Source: Protonemura montana (lineage: Eukaryota; Arthropoda; Insecta; Plecoptera; Nemouridae). From it: a DNA stretch of 64,000 bases. Positions 26,001 through 38,516 of this stretch are shown here, piece by piece. Position 1 is the first letter of the stretch, and each line of letters starts with the position of its first letter. The notes beneath the pieces were generated by a model. That model saw only the letters and a program-made list of their open reading frames with translations, searched no databases and was not told where the DNA came from. Made by a program: the position numbers and the translations under genes. The DNA is taken from the NCBI GenBank assembly GCA_947568835.1, contig OX387602.1:17101021-17165020 (forward strand), written 5' to 3'.

Positions 26001-27773
26001 AAATATTTTTTCATATTACTAGAAGTTGCTGGGTCTGTGCGATTGTAAGCTAAACAACAGTTTTGTGGATTTTTGACAAAATAAGCGATCTGGTAGGCAA
26101 TTAGTGCCCACTTTCCTAACACAACTCAATCCTAAATGTTAAAAAGAATGGTTGCTACACATACGCGTTAGTCTGCACGCAGCAATTGGGACTGACTGTG
26201 TTGATGAATGTTTAAAACCCTCTTGCCATGTGATGGCCACGTAATCGCTGTACCTATACCTGCGCCAAATTGAGGGACAGCGAACTTTATATACAACTCG
26301 TTCTCAACAGAAAATGACGTTTAGCTTGTATTAAACGTGACGGTTGGATTATTGTGGTTCAACTGCTACAGAAGTTGATTACTTATTTATGCCCCGCCGT
26401 TTCGTTCCGTTTGGAGCAGACCGCGGCAGAGCTCGTCTGGTCTCGACTCGTCTCCTGTGTAGGTGAAGTTGATTCTATTACCGGTCTTTTGAAAAAAAAA
26501 AAAAAAAAAAACTTTCCGACTGTCTGTCCAAAATACATGTATTTTTTGTGATGCTATGAACGTTTTTTCTCTCTCGACGTGAGGTTAAATTCTGGTAAAT
26601 TTTTGACACGTTTCAAAAACTGTTTAGAGTCCCCAATGGCTTTGACGTCGTGTGACACGTATCAGGAGAAGTCGAGCATTATGGATGATGATGTAAATAA
26701 TAGAAACATATCGTTTATTCGCAAGGGATGCTGAGCCCGGTGCTTGTTGTGTTTTCCAGACGCCGTGTATACCTTCTTTTGCACCATATTTGTCATGCCA
26801 TGTTACGTTATAGGAAGACCACAAATAGCCGATGATTGCGCGGTAAGAAGCGAAGTGATACGGCGTGTGATACAAAATAATATCTAGATGTTGACTTTTA
26901 TCACCAATTTATAGAACATGAAACCGTTTTATGATATGTTGGTGAAGAAAATTGGTCTCGATAATCTAGCAGGAGAAAAAAAATTATGTAAAGTGCAGAA
27001 TTAATGAGCAAAATAAGTTGTTGCATTCATGTATGGGTAGGTACTAAAGAAACACACCTCATCAAATTGCAACATATATTTTTATATAAAATATATATTT
27101 TTATCGATAATTTCACGCTGTGTCTGTTTTTTCACACCATGCGGCAATACTGCAACAAACTATGAAACAAAAACTATAAAACTCTGTAAAATTCACGGTC
27201 TGATGCTGTACAAAATCTTTTTGTGATGATCGCCATATGATACAACACTGATTAAAAAGAGACGAGAGATACGATTGGATAGCTATTTATGGTATTTGAT
27301 CATCGTCCTTATCACGGCGATTGCTTTAGTGCACCCTGCTGGCACAGCGAGCTGTCTTCTTTCATAGAAATGAAATTCATATTTGAAAAGCCATTGGACA
27401 ACATGCGGCGAGTTTAATGGAATACGCAACGGACCGTGGGCTTGATATTTCAAATAAAACATCGGCAAACAAATAACACGTTAACGTTTCTTGATATTCC
27501 CACGAACGAATCTTGTTTGATTTGCTAATTGATTATACTTATTTCATGAATCACAAGCGATGGACTAAAATCTAAATAGAACTGCGAGCTACCAGCAGGA
27601 GTAGGTACACCAACTAAATAAAATGGAAACCAACTTCGATTTTGTTTCGCTAAAAAATAATAAAACACTCATTTTACTTGCGGCGCAAAAAAGCGAACAT
27701 CATGTTAGGATGAAATCTTATTTAAATTGCAAACGCTTGCAATGCGCGGGGTATTTTATTATTAACAACACTA
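20036..27773. other. Gene-poor AT-rich stretch
   Basis: No exon with both coding character and splice signals was recognised. It contains the (AT)10 microsatellite at 21991-22010, a run of 17 A at 25930-25946 and a run of 20 A at 26492-26511. These could be simple-sequence expansions or tails of old retroposed copies; no flanking direct repeats were found to decide. Open frames here are short and overlap on both strands. Confidence 0.55.
21991..22010. repeat. (AT)10 microsatellite
   Basis: Ten perfect AT dinucleotides. Confidence 0.9.
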
Positions 27774-27841
27774 TAACCGTCTCAAAAATTGATGCCCAAA
27801 CGCGGACATCCACGTTTGGGGATCAATTTTTGAGACGGTTA
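27774..27841. repeat. Near-perfect 29-bp inverted repeat (hairpin)
   Basis: Left arm 27774-27802 and right arm 27813-27841 are reverse complements over 29 bases with one mismatch (G/C at the 20th base of the left arm). They are separated by 10 bases. The core reads CTCAAAAATTGAT on the left and ATCAATTTTTGAG on the right. There is no coding frame of note in it. It may be a very short foldback element, a cruciform, or a source of double-stranded RNA if transcribed. Confidence 0.9.
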
Positions 27842-30589
27842 CCCATGTTCACCCCTTTTTGTTCTGATTAACTATACTTCATCGAAGTATCAGAAAAGCT
27901 GTCAGTGTTCTCTGCTTGCACCTACTCATGATTGTAGAATACTTTCAATTCCTCTTTACTAATATTTGCCGATTGTCTTAGCTTTTGTTCGTGAGCCGCT
28001 AAGTGCCACAGTGAAGTGTGTTGAACGATCACAAAACTATAAGATCTCCTCTTCATCTTCGGCTCAATTTACCGCCGTCTCCTATATCGGCGGTCTTCTT
28101 GATATCGGAGACCGAGGTAAGTATAACATACAGAAAACACACTCTCCACTCTCAAGCCTTTCTATTGACTTGCACGAGGCACCTCGACCTAACAAACTGC
28201 CTGTTCACTCTGTTTACCATCCTTACTTTGAGCTCTTCGCTTTCCTTGATCCTTATTTTCGAAACCACTCATCGAGTGCTCATGCAACATTGAGTGTGTA
28301 CCGATCAGTTTGATCTTAATCAAACAGTTAGTCACCTGCGATTCACCAATTATCATATATTTTTATTTTACGGCGCATTTTTCGAGGAAAGGAAACACAA
28401 ATCTGGAGACCCTAAACGTGTTATAGAATGGGTAGATTTAATTAAGGTAACTTTACTGTTTTTACTTCCGAGGCTTTTGTTCCATTCTGAACTTAGAATT
28501 TTAATTTCCCTGACATTAATTGCGCATACACCGAACGACGTTAGTCAGAATTCCTCAACAATCCTGTTTTTGTAACATTATGCTGCCAAAAAGTTTCGAA
28601 AAATTAATATAAAAATTATTTTATGCAGCATACTGTGGAAAATGTGATCTTTGAACTTTATGGTAAGACAATTAATGTCATGTCTGGTAATTCAAAACAT
28701 TCCGGAACAAAATATGTCAACGAGTTTGTATTATTTACTCACCTTAAGATCGTCTCCAGCATTGATGAGCGTGGGAAGAAACCGCTGGATGCAGGTTTGA
28801 TATCGAAGAAGGTGGAGCCAAAGCGCTCATAAGTTACCTGACCCAAAGATAAAGTGGCAGGTACTTATTAGTGACCATACCTCTTAATAATTAGTACTTA
28901 CAGAGCTCGATATTTAAAACAATACTTGTGTATGTTGTACTGACATAGGTTTGACACGAGAGGTATGCTCTCCCCCGCATGATCTTCGTTTCGCCTTAGA
29001 GAGCACATTCATCTTATCGAGAAGATTTTCAAGTTCAGTCATTTAATATTGAGATGGCGATCCAGTTCAGTTTATTAGCAAACTCAAAGCAGTTAAAAAT
29101 GAACCAAAGGTTAAAAAAACACACATGTCTAAATCGTTTATCTCGTTAAACGTATTACAACTGCAAGTTTTGAAACTCAAATCACCTCATATCTAACAGT
29201 GGGTCATGGAAGATGCAAACAACCCTCTTTCTTATAGGGTCCTACTCTTCGGACACAAATGAAAAACCACACGCATGACAAGGCTTCGTAAAATAAGACA
29301 CTTTTTACAAATAATTTAGACGTATGTGCACGTGCGGTGCTGGCGATGCACGAGATGGCACGTAGAGTTGACATCTCATTTTGCCCAGTCAGTATCGCAT
29401 GTTACTACCCTTAAATGCAAGAGGGTCACAGGATAAAACGAGGTCAAGTATTGTGTCATGGGTTCCAGAACACGCGAGTTGTCGTCGCATCGATCTTCAT
29501 TAGCGACTTGATCACGTGATTGACGAGAGGCTGATGGGACATCACAGTATTAATTGTTGAACGTATATAGTGTATATATACGTATATAGATTTAAATCTC
29601 AAGACAACGAGCTTCTTGCGTGAGAGACGGGGTGCTTGGGTCAAGCCAGCTGCGTCTCGGAGGCATTGTCATATGGTGACGCTGATTTTCGGCAAGCCAT
29701 TTCAGTATCGGGACAGAAGCACTCTTCAGAATTGTTTTGAATATCGTACTGGACTCTAGCCAGAATGTGTTCCTAGCTTACAAATAGAATCAATCTCGAT
29801 TCTTTTTTTTTTTTTAGTTTCCAGTGGTTTCTATTTTACTTCTAGTACCGTTCATATGTACCGTCTATGTACGCAATACGCAATCTTTTAATTTTATGCA
29901 TCGAGAAACAAAAAAAGAATTATTACGATATATTTGCACTGACAAATTCTAAGCACTTGTCTCCAAGCGAATAGATTTGCGTTGATTTACAACAGAAATT
30001 GATCATGATTGGAGAATTGAACCGAGCATTGCAACATCGCCCACGTGATATCGACGATGACCATTTCAGTAGCGGGGGGATAAGCGTCAAGCACCAATCA
30101 AACACCAGTGATTTGTCACCTGTCTTTGAAGATACCTCCTACCAGAATAACACTCTTCCCAATCGCCGGCAATCGTGGTGCGCAACCGCTCTCTCGACCG
30201 CTCCGCCTTCAATTCGCTCAGCGCTACAGCCTTCGCTGCAGCCAACTGATAACGACGACACCCCTTATCACACGTGATCTACGCTTTACTCTGCAGTTGC
30301 AACCAGTTATGTTACGCTATGATTCAACTAGGATTACATCTTTATGCCTCGGCATTGACTAACGAACTAACGTGTTTTTAGTAGCAACATTTTTTAAAAT
30401 AAATATTTTAATATTTTTTTATGCATTATGTTATTTGAACGAATCAGACGTAATTAAAGTATCGAGTAGAACACTAAAGAAGCCCGGATAAATACGAAAT
30501 CAAGCAGCTAAGTTGCGTCCCATTGCTGTTCTTGAGTTGCTAAGAGATTATCAATGTCCAGCATCGCAACAGGATACAATTCAACATCC
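27842..30589. other. Unassigned stretch with one possible exon
   Basis: A segment at 27982-28116 has a gattgtcttag acceptor, a single open frame over 135 bases and a perfect GTAAGT donor, but its translation matches nothing I know. The remainder is AT-rich with short, unremarkable frames. A T-run occurs near 29805-29815. Confidence 0.35.
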
Positions 30590-31565
30590 AGAAATCCCGC
30601 TCGCCGGCACCAGGAATCGATCTGCGGTGCGAGCTTGGCGCTCGCTCGCTAGGTGGCACGGAGCGCTGCACACTTTCCCCACCGTCCGATGGGTGCGCGG
30701 GGAGCGCAAGTCTGCCGGCTGCGTCGCGACCGCTCGGAAAGCAGCAGGCAGCCAGTAAGCCTAGCCAGTCGAATGCAGGCGCAGAGCCGAGCGCAAGGTG
30801 TCGCGATAGGCGTCGGTGAAAATTCGTTTAAAACCACGTTTTCCTGCGTCGTTTAGTTCATTCGTCGCTTGTCAGCTGACCTAGCTTGACCTGTGAAGAC
30901 ATTATCACGATATTCTTGGCTGGATCCTCAACACAAGGGTAGCAATCGTGATATTTAGATGGACGTTCCTATTTAACAGTGTTTTCTGTTCAGCGTGACA
31001 GTGCAGCAGCAGAACTAGAATTTAGATTATTATAACCTGACTGCATTTGCGTGTGTTTGCGAGTTATCAATAGGCACCCTTAACCTCTTAATTAGAAAAG
31101 TTGTATGTGGTGAAAGTTTCATCGTTTGTGCCGCATTTTATCTGCATACATTAGGAAAGGATCTTGTAATCTAATTAAAAATATAATTAAAGCGGGCTGC
31201 TGACTTTGGTGAATCGAGAAGATGTCTTAAAACCCCGGACTGTCAGTGGTAATAACACATTTGTAGTGATTTAGACCCTTTGGACCGGGGCGACGTTGTC
31301 AAAGGGCGAACGAACTATAAACATTAGAGTTCCATAGCACAAAAGTCCGCCGAGGGTAACAACAGGGGGTAACTTATTGTCCGCATATCTTTTATTATTG
31401 GCCATTACTTGAAGAGAAATCCCTCCTTTACCTTACACAGAGGTTTGAGCTTCGGTCTTATATCCGAAGAAAAACTTTTTTCGAATTTTTGAAGGCCAAC
31501 AAGAAACACATTGACGGTGCACGCTGCTCGCTAGAGGGTCTTCTGGAGTACAGACATCGTCAAAT
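30590..31565 (+). promoter_or_regulatory. GC-rich block, possible promoter and 5' UTR exon
   Basis: Bases 30590-30860 are markedly GC- and CpG-richer than the surroundings and hold no convincing coding frame. The following sequence has many stops, like a long leader, and reaches a consensus GTGAGT donor at 31566. This is the pattern of a first noncoding exon of a + strand gene with a large first intron. No TATA box or initiator could be fixed, and no downstream exon has been tied to it. Confidence 0.2.
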
Positions 31566-34500
31566 GTGAGTCCACTAGGCTAGAAATAAGAGCACATGAG
31601 TAGTTGGTATTGGATTTCCAGCCTTTTACTCGTTCCATGGATGTTGGACAGCATGGGTCCCGATCATATGACAGAACCCGACGTGTCCTGTGCTCCCGTC
31701 CCCGGCTCCTGAGGCGAGGAAGTCGGGTGGCATCCCGTTCCGTCGCCGCGAAGCGCCTGCGATGTATCTTGGACCCGAACCCTTCCCTAATTTGGTGTTA
31801 ATCAAGTCGAGGCCGCTGTTTTCTTAGTCCCAGGCACCGGTTTCTTACATGCCAGGCCCTACGACCATTTCGAATCGCTTACCTTACGCCAACACTTTAG
31901 TCGCATGGCGGCCCATGTGCGTGATTTAAACGTGAAACAATAACAAAGTGCGGCGTGGAGAAAACTCCAGTGTTTTTCACATTCAAAGTAAAGAAGCCGC
32001 CTAACATGTGTGACAGTTGCTTGTATTTATCTTGTTTTTTTAAGTGTATTCGTCGCAATAGTTGGCATTACATGCAAATCAGCCTGCCGAACTAATGGCT
32101 GTGCTATCCTATGGGCGCCAGCACTCAGCACTTGGCATCCATTACTATGCCAATCATAAAATAATGTCAGTTATCCGACCGAGGGACGTTCTGGCCTAAG
32201 TGCATAATTATAAACTTTAATTCAATTAAACTGTCGTAGGGGATTAAAAGCATACTCCACTCTGCAATCGATCTATAACGTAGAACCCTAGAGTTTCAAC
32301 CAAAGTTGACATGGTATATATTAACCAATTTAAGCTGGGTATAATCTAATTATGAAACTAAAAGGCTATGTTTATGCATTGCAAAGGGTCTGGCCAGTTT
32401 AGGTCCTCAGTCTAATTACGAAGCAATTAGCTTAGAGCAACAATATATGAATGTTGCTGTTCGACTAATGAAGGCTGCAGTAATCTATGTTCGCGCAAAC
32501 ATTTGCCGTAAGTTTTCCTCGATTGGAAGAAGACGATCGATTGGTTTCAAATTGAGCCCATTCAACCGAATCGAATTATTCTTAATGACATGCCATGCTT
32601 TTATCAAGTTTAATGAGCGGTAGAATTAAAATTTATGATCCCGGAAGATCAGTAAAGATTTGCCAATTTTGTACCTATATCATGTGGAGCATAAAATAAT
32701 TATTTAATCTTCTTTTGGTAATCGCCAGCGTTAAAATAAATCGATCAGTATCCATACAGAATCAATTAGACATTCAGCTGGGAACTTAAATTCCAGTTAG
32801 CTAAGTCTTGAACTAAAATATCGACCGCCTGCAAAGTAAAAATTGCAAGCGATTCCAGGATCCATTCCACCGTACTTTTGCATTTGTTAGCGCTCTATGT
32901 AATAACGTTCAAGCTGAAACATGCCCCGCGATATCGCGGTAATTGTCCGATAATGTCTGGGGTGCAATTTATTTTATTGGATCAATATTATCTTATAGGG
33001 GAGCGGATCAGCAATGTTGTAACTACACAGTCTAATTCACGGCATGTACATCGGATCTGCATCCATGCACAACGACAGTGCATACGCATAGAATCCATTC
33101 TTGCAATGAAAAACTTGGATGAACTGAGACCACAGCTTATGGGGTTTCCTCTCCATAAACTGAGTGTGTGGAGGCTCTTTGTCACCCAGGGCTGCTCTTG
33201 GTCCTGTTGTTTTTCTTCATGTTCAGACTTCATACATCTCTATTCGCGAGTGAAGGCGCGACCATTTCAATAAAGATTACTCTGCAGTCGGTCCTTTGTG
33301 TCGGCACAATCTGCATCGAGAACAGGGATTCTTCTTATCTGTATGATGCAACTACTTCCGCACACAAAATGCCGCTGAAAAATTATCTCAGACTTCTGCG
33401 GTAGTGGCCTTTCCTCTTATGAAATGAAACGCATGTAAATATGTTGTCATCCCTTATCAAGACAACTGGTAGAGAGAGATATGAACGAATCACGTTTAGG
33501 TGTAGGGAAAATCAGGCTAGTCTAGCCTAATCTAATCGTGTCTGTGTATTTTTGGTAGAGAAGGAGGAGAAATCGCTGTCTCATTGGACAACCTTGACGC
33601 TCAAAACAATCCGACTTGATTGAATGGAGGATAGGAGTTGAATCAATTCAGAACCCTCTCGAGTACCTTCGTTTCTCCAGCACTGTTGAGCATTTTCATT
33701 CGAAGCAATTTTCCTATTTGACCGTTTTCATTTTGACCCCGTCGCCGCTTTGCTCGCTCGAGATCTACAGATCGAACTAGAGGAAATTTGTTCAATGGAC
33801 ACACTCCTTTCGGCTATTTATCGACGAGTGTTACGTGAGATAAGAGACGTTCGACATTTTTATCCACGGACCCCGAAAACATTTACTTCGACTCACTTCA
33901 CCCTCGATACTTTCAGTTTCGCCCAGGCTGTCGCCCGACAAGCCAAGTAATTTGACAAATCTTAGAAATATATGCCCATCGTGCATACCTGGTTCTATGT
34001 TGCCATGAATAAAAAAAAACAATAAGGCCCTCATTCTTACGCTTACCACGTGCCAATACACAGGGATTTGCAGACAGAACATGAGATTAGCAGGAGATTA
34101 CCTATTACCTGCGTTGGCCGCGTGCTAGCATTGGACGGCCGGTCACACACGTCATAAGTTAACAAGATAATCATAAGATAACACACTAGTGTGCCGATGA
34201 TGGTCACCTCCTCTCGACCGAGCAATCGAAATGGCTGCAGCCAATCGTCTCGTTTCACGTGGGCTGCCACTCGACAAAAACACTTTCTCGTTTTCTTCTT
34301 CTTCTTCTTCTACTACTTCTTTGTTTGACCATAGCGAAGTGGCTTGGGTACTCTGCTCTTACCTGCGGAAACTGTAGTACACTAACGCAATCCTGGCTTG
34401 AAAAAGAGTACCAACATTGGCTTGGCTCATTTACCGTCCTATACGATTTAGTTCGAGTCGAACCATCGCTTCTGTCGCTTACATTTTCTCGATCGCTGCT

Positions 34501-34987
34501 CAACAACAAAACACGAAGATGAGTGAGGCATGCTACCAACCCGACCAGACTTTGATGCTGTGCACAAGCGGCTAGCCCCCGAGACATCTAAAGCGCGTTT
34601 ACCGTCGACCTGCATTCTTTCTTTGTTGTTACTAGTTAGTGTCATCGGTCGATGGTAGAAGACACCTACGACCGCCTACATAAATAACCCCGCCGATTAG
34701 GCCTGCTAGCAATGGCTGCTGCCAACAAGAATCGTAAACTCGTCGAGTGTGACCCCGTCGTCTGTAGACGGCCCGCGGCCCCTCGCCCTTCCCACGCGAT
34801 TGCGAGGGCCTCGCGCTCGGGGCCGAGCCGGGCCACCCTCGCAAGCTACAATACACGGCGTAAGCGGCTGCCTGCCAGCAATGCACGAATAGGACCCACT
34901 ATTCGACTCAGCTTTCTGTACAAGTAGGTTATTTATAAGAGGGCACTGCGTCAGATCGTAAACCTAAGAGTGACGTCACAAAAACCT

Positions 34988-35000
34988 CCCCCCCCCCCCC
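34988..35000. repeat. Poly-C run of 13 bases
   Basis: C13 on the + strand (G13 on the minus strand). Confidence 0.85.
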
Positions 35001-37536
35001 TCAACTCAACTCAGTCGCCGGCGCTAGATTTCGAATCGTCGGTGTTATGTCCCTGCTGCACAGCTTGCACTGCACAACACACCCAATGCACAAGTCACCG
35101 GCGCCGAGTCAACCTGTTCGCCAGTCGAGTGAGCTCAGGAGATCTCGAAGCAGGTTTTAATAAGCGATTGAAGCAGGTTACTATGAAACTACCAAACAAC
35201 CAATTAAGAGATCGATACGATCTGTGGCTAAGGACCAATCAGTGGTTAAGCCCCTTGGGAAAATGCATAGAGTTTTTGCCTTCGCTTTGCTTTGCTATCA
35301 ACTTTGCATAATCGTGTTCGCTTTCGAGCTTCTTGGTGATTTGCTCCTGCTTCAGCTCTAGCCATGTGACGGGGAAATGCAAGAGCGCCTGCTCTGGAAA
35401 TCATTGCCATCAGTTGGTAGGTTGTACACGATGCTTGACAAGCCGCGGCGGCTTTCAATGCAGTCGTGCCCGTGGCCCATTTAAACGGGGAAACTGCGGT
35501 CTAGTAGAATAAACTTTGAGGGTACACTAACTCATAAGTTATAATGCGTTTTCTTATTCATTAAAAAGTTTAATAATTTTTTTGGCTCCCCGTTGATGGA
35601 CGTATGACGTCATTACGGGAACCAATTACAAGCGACGTCATTAGCGAACTGATGAAGGAATTAACTCCCGACACTAACTGCGAAGGTTGGCGACCCTTTT
35701 CAGTTCAATTCTCGTGACCCGAAATTCATAAATTTGTCTAGAGACTGATTGGTCTTCCTCAAAGACGGCACTAGCCGACGACATTAGCAATCATTGTGGG
35801 AGAAGCAACTAATGATCATCACGAAAGGACTGTCCTCACCTTCACTATAAGCACAGACTAGGATTAAAATGACCGAGCGTAGCCCTGGACAAACCTCAGG
35901 CTAAATAAGACACTAAGAAGTACATACCGAGACAACAAGAGAGTAAACTACGAATCGTTCGCTTGCGTGGCTCAAACTGGAAGAACCGGAACTAGGGATC
36001 AAATTTTAAATGCGCAACTCGGGCAAAGAAGTGTTGACATGTATGGGATGGTTTCTACTCTACCCTAAGTGACAATCTGATGAAATACCACTCTCAAACC
36101 TCGTCGGTTTCCGCGCATAATGGAAAGAGATGTTTATCAGTAATGATGATCCTTTGTACAATCACAATCAGACAGATTTCTCCGATAAGAATGTCAACAG
36201 CGAAACTCGATTCGGGAGAAAAGGCGTCCCCCAAGGATCGTAAGGAATGCAGAGGTGAATCGGATCGGCCTGTGACTGGGGAACGCGTTTGCATCGCCAG
36301 ATATCGTGAATATTGAGAGTAAGTCAAGGTGAAGAGTGAAGATGATAAGGCAGAAAGCGGCATAAGAGTACGCGTACGCGGTGTATGACGAACGCTGCCT
36401 GCCATTCACTGTCCAACGCTTCATGGACGGCGTCCTTATCGCTTTCGCTTGATTACTTTACATCTACACCATCCTACGTTTTCGGCTCGGCTAGTACGAC
36501 GTGGTGTAAACGCAATCAGCTGTCCCAAGCTTTTTGAGGCCGGCCGGCCCAGGGTTTGTTATGCACCCTTATCATGGACCCTTATTCATCAAGGTAGCTT
36601 GGGCGGGGGTATATGGCCTGGGGTGGCGGGACGCGGGGTAGGGAGGGAAGTTATTACGAACAGGGACATGAGAAGTGGTCTTAGAGAGTAAAATCAATTT
36701 ACTTTTAAACTAGGAACATATTATATTTATGACTAGGGGACGGCTGTGACAATAAACTAGTAAAGTAATATGAAAATCGTTTTATTATATTACCAGGTTT
36801 GGAATTTTAATTTGGGACGGAACCCTGACGGTCAAACAGTAAAGGCCAGCTTCTCTGCTATAGTGTTTCAGCAATAACATCTGAATTTTGTGTTATTTTG
36901 AAACCTGAGAGCCGGGAAATAATTAATTAACGTGCTGGATATTAAATTGCATGTTTAATATTCACTTTTATTGTGTAGAACGTCGAAATTAGTTGCGAAT
37001 TCTGATATTAATTTCGAGAGCAATCTGAATTAAAGATCGCGCAGTCTTTTGGCATGTACCATCACTTCCCAACACAAGAGCGGAGAAGTATTTGTTTTTT
37101 TCTCTGTTTGGGGGTTCTGTCGTTTGATCAGACAAAAAGCTTACTATGCAGTGCAATGTGCCTTTTTCAAAAGGTTGACTGACAATGCCAATTTCCTAAA
37201 ATTCTTTTAGATGCATATAGCACAGAGTGGCGCGTGAGAGAGAGGGAATGAGGGAGATGTGGGACTCAAGAGCGAAGAGTGGAGCTCCTTTTTTATTGGC
37301 ATTTCAGCTTGGCTGTTATTTTAACCAAAACCACTCTACGCTAAGTGATACTATACGAATGTAATTTATATATCCACCATGTTGTTATTAACCAGATCAC
37401 TTTACCCAAAAAGCCCTCGCATATTGATTTATTTTTACCACTTAGGCATGGATTTTGATAAGTTATGATCACTTTTTTGGGGATGCTTTCTATTTGAAAA
37501 TTGCAATTGATTTTCTCGTCACGGTTTCAAGGAAAG

Positions 37537-37588
37537 CGTCGGCGGCGGCGGCGGCGGCGACGACGACGGCGGCGGTGGCGGCGGTGGC
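37537..37588. repeat. (GGC)n / (GAC)n trinucleotide tract
   Basis: Interrupted GGC, GAC and GGT triplets over about 50 bases, isolated in AT-rich DNA. There is no open gene context. Confidence 0.85.
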
Positions 37589-38466
37589 TATGTGGATGGA
37601 ATGAAGGCATGTGCAGCATGGGCTGACTCTCTGGCAGACGCTCTGGCTTGCTAAGTGGCTACGCTATTGCTCGGTTTAATTAAGCAAAGCAAACCATTCC
37701 AGTAATGGCTTCCTAGGATTAGAGAGCCAAGGCTTCACTTACGTTAATTAATCTTTGTGCAACTCCGGAGCTGCTGGCAAGATGGAACACAATTATATCA
37801 TTTTCCATTCGCACACGTAGAGGCGGACGCGAGAGAAGGCCTGCTTGCTGCGCTCGCCATTGTCGATCAACCAGCGCCACCGTGTTATCAGACAATAGTC
37901 AATATTAATTGTGTGACGGTTATTGTTTTAATGACGTTTAATTACGTTTTATGACTCTTGAATTAATTAGAAGGCTCTCCGAAGAGAATTCTATTTTGTA
38001 CGAATTTAAAATAAGCACGCCGTTTTTAATTGAATCGAACTGAGGACTTGGAACAGGGCGTATACGAGGGCCGTGTATTTTTTGCGCTAACCTTCCCCAA
38101 TGAAGTGCAAGGCAAACACGGCTGTTCGTCCATTCATCTCTCGAAAAGAGTATTCCGCAATCAGCTTAAATTTAGATGAAAATATTTGCCTTTGCTACTA
38201 ATAGACCGTGGTCACCTCCCAACGTAAACACAGGTTCCAAATCCTGAATACTCTTTCCATAGTGTGTTATTTTATTAAGAATAAAACTGAACAAAACCAA
38301 TAAAAGTCTTTCGGATCGTACAGGATAAGTCTTCGCAGATATACAAGTCGCATGATGATGGTTCTAGAGTTCACAATTGATTAAAGTTAAGCATGAGACA
38401 TTCCCTCCTTTAGAGTGGCTCAAAGATAGTCAACCCCTTTACCTCTATCCGACCCTAACTTCGTTA

Positions 38467-38516
38467 CGGCGTCGGCGTCGGCGTCGTCGGCGTCGGCGTC
38501 GGCGTCGTCGGTGTCG
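38467..38516. repeat. GGCGTC hexamer array with 21-base higher-order unit
   Basis: Three GGCGTC units followed by an extra GTC form a 21-base unit, present twice (38467-38487 and 38488-38508), then a diverged GGTGTC. The long arginine-rich frames on both strands here are produced by this repeat and are not genes. Confidence 0.85.
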
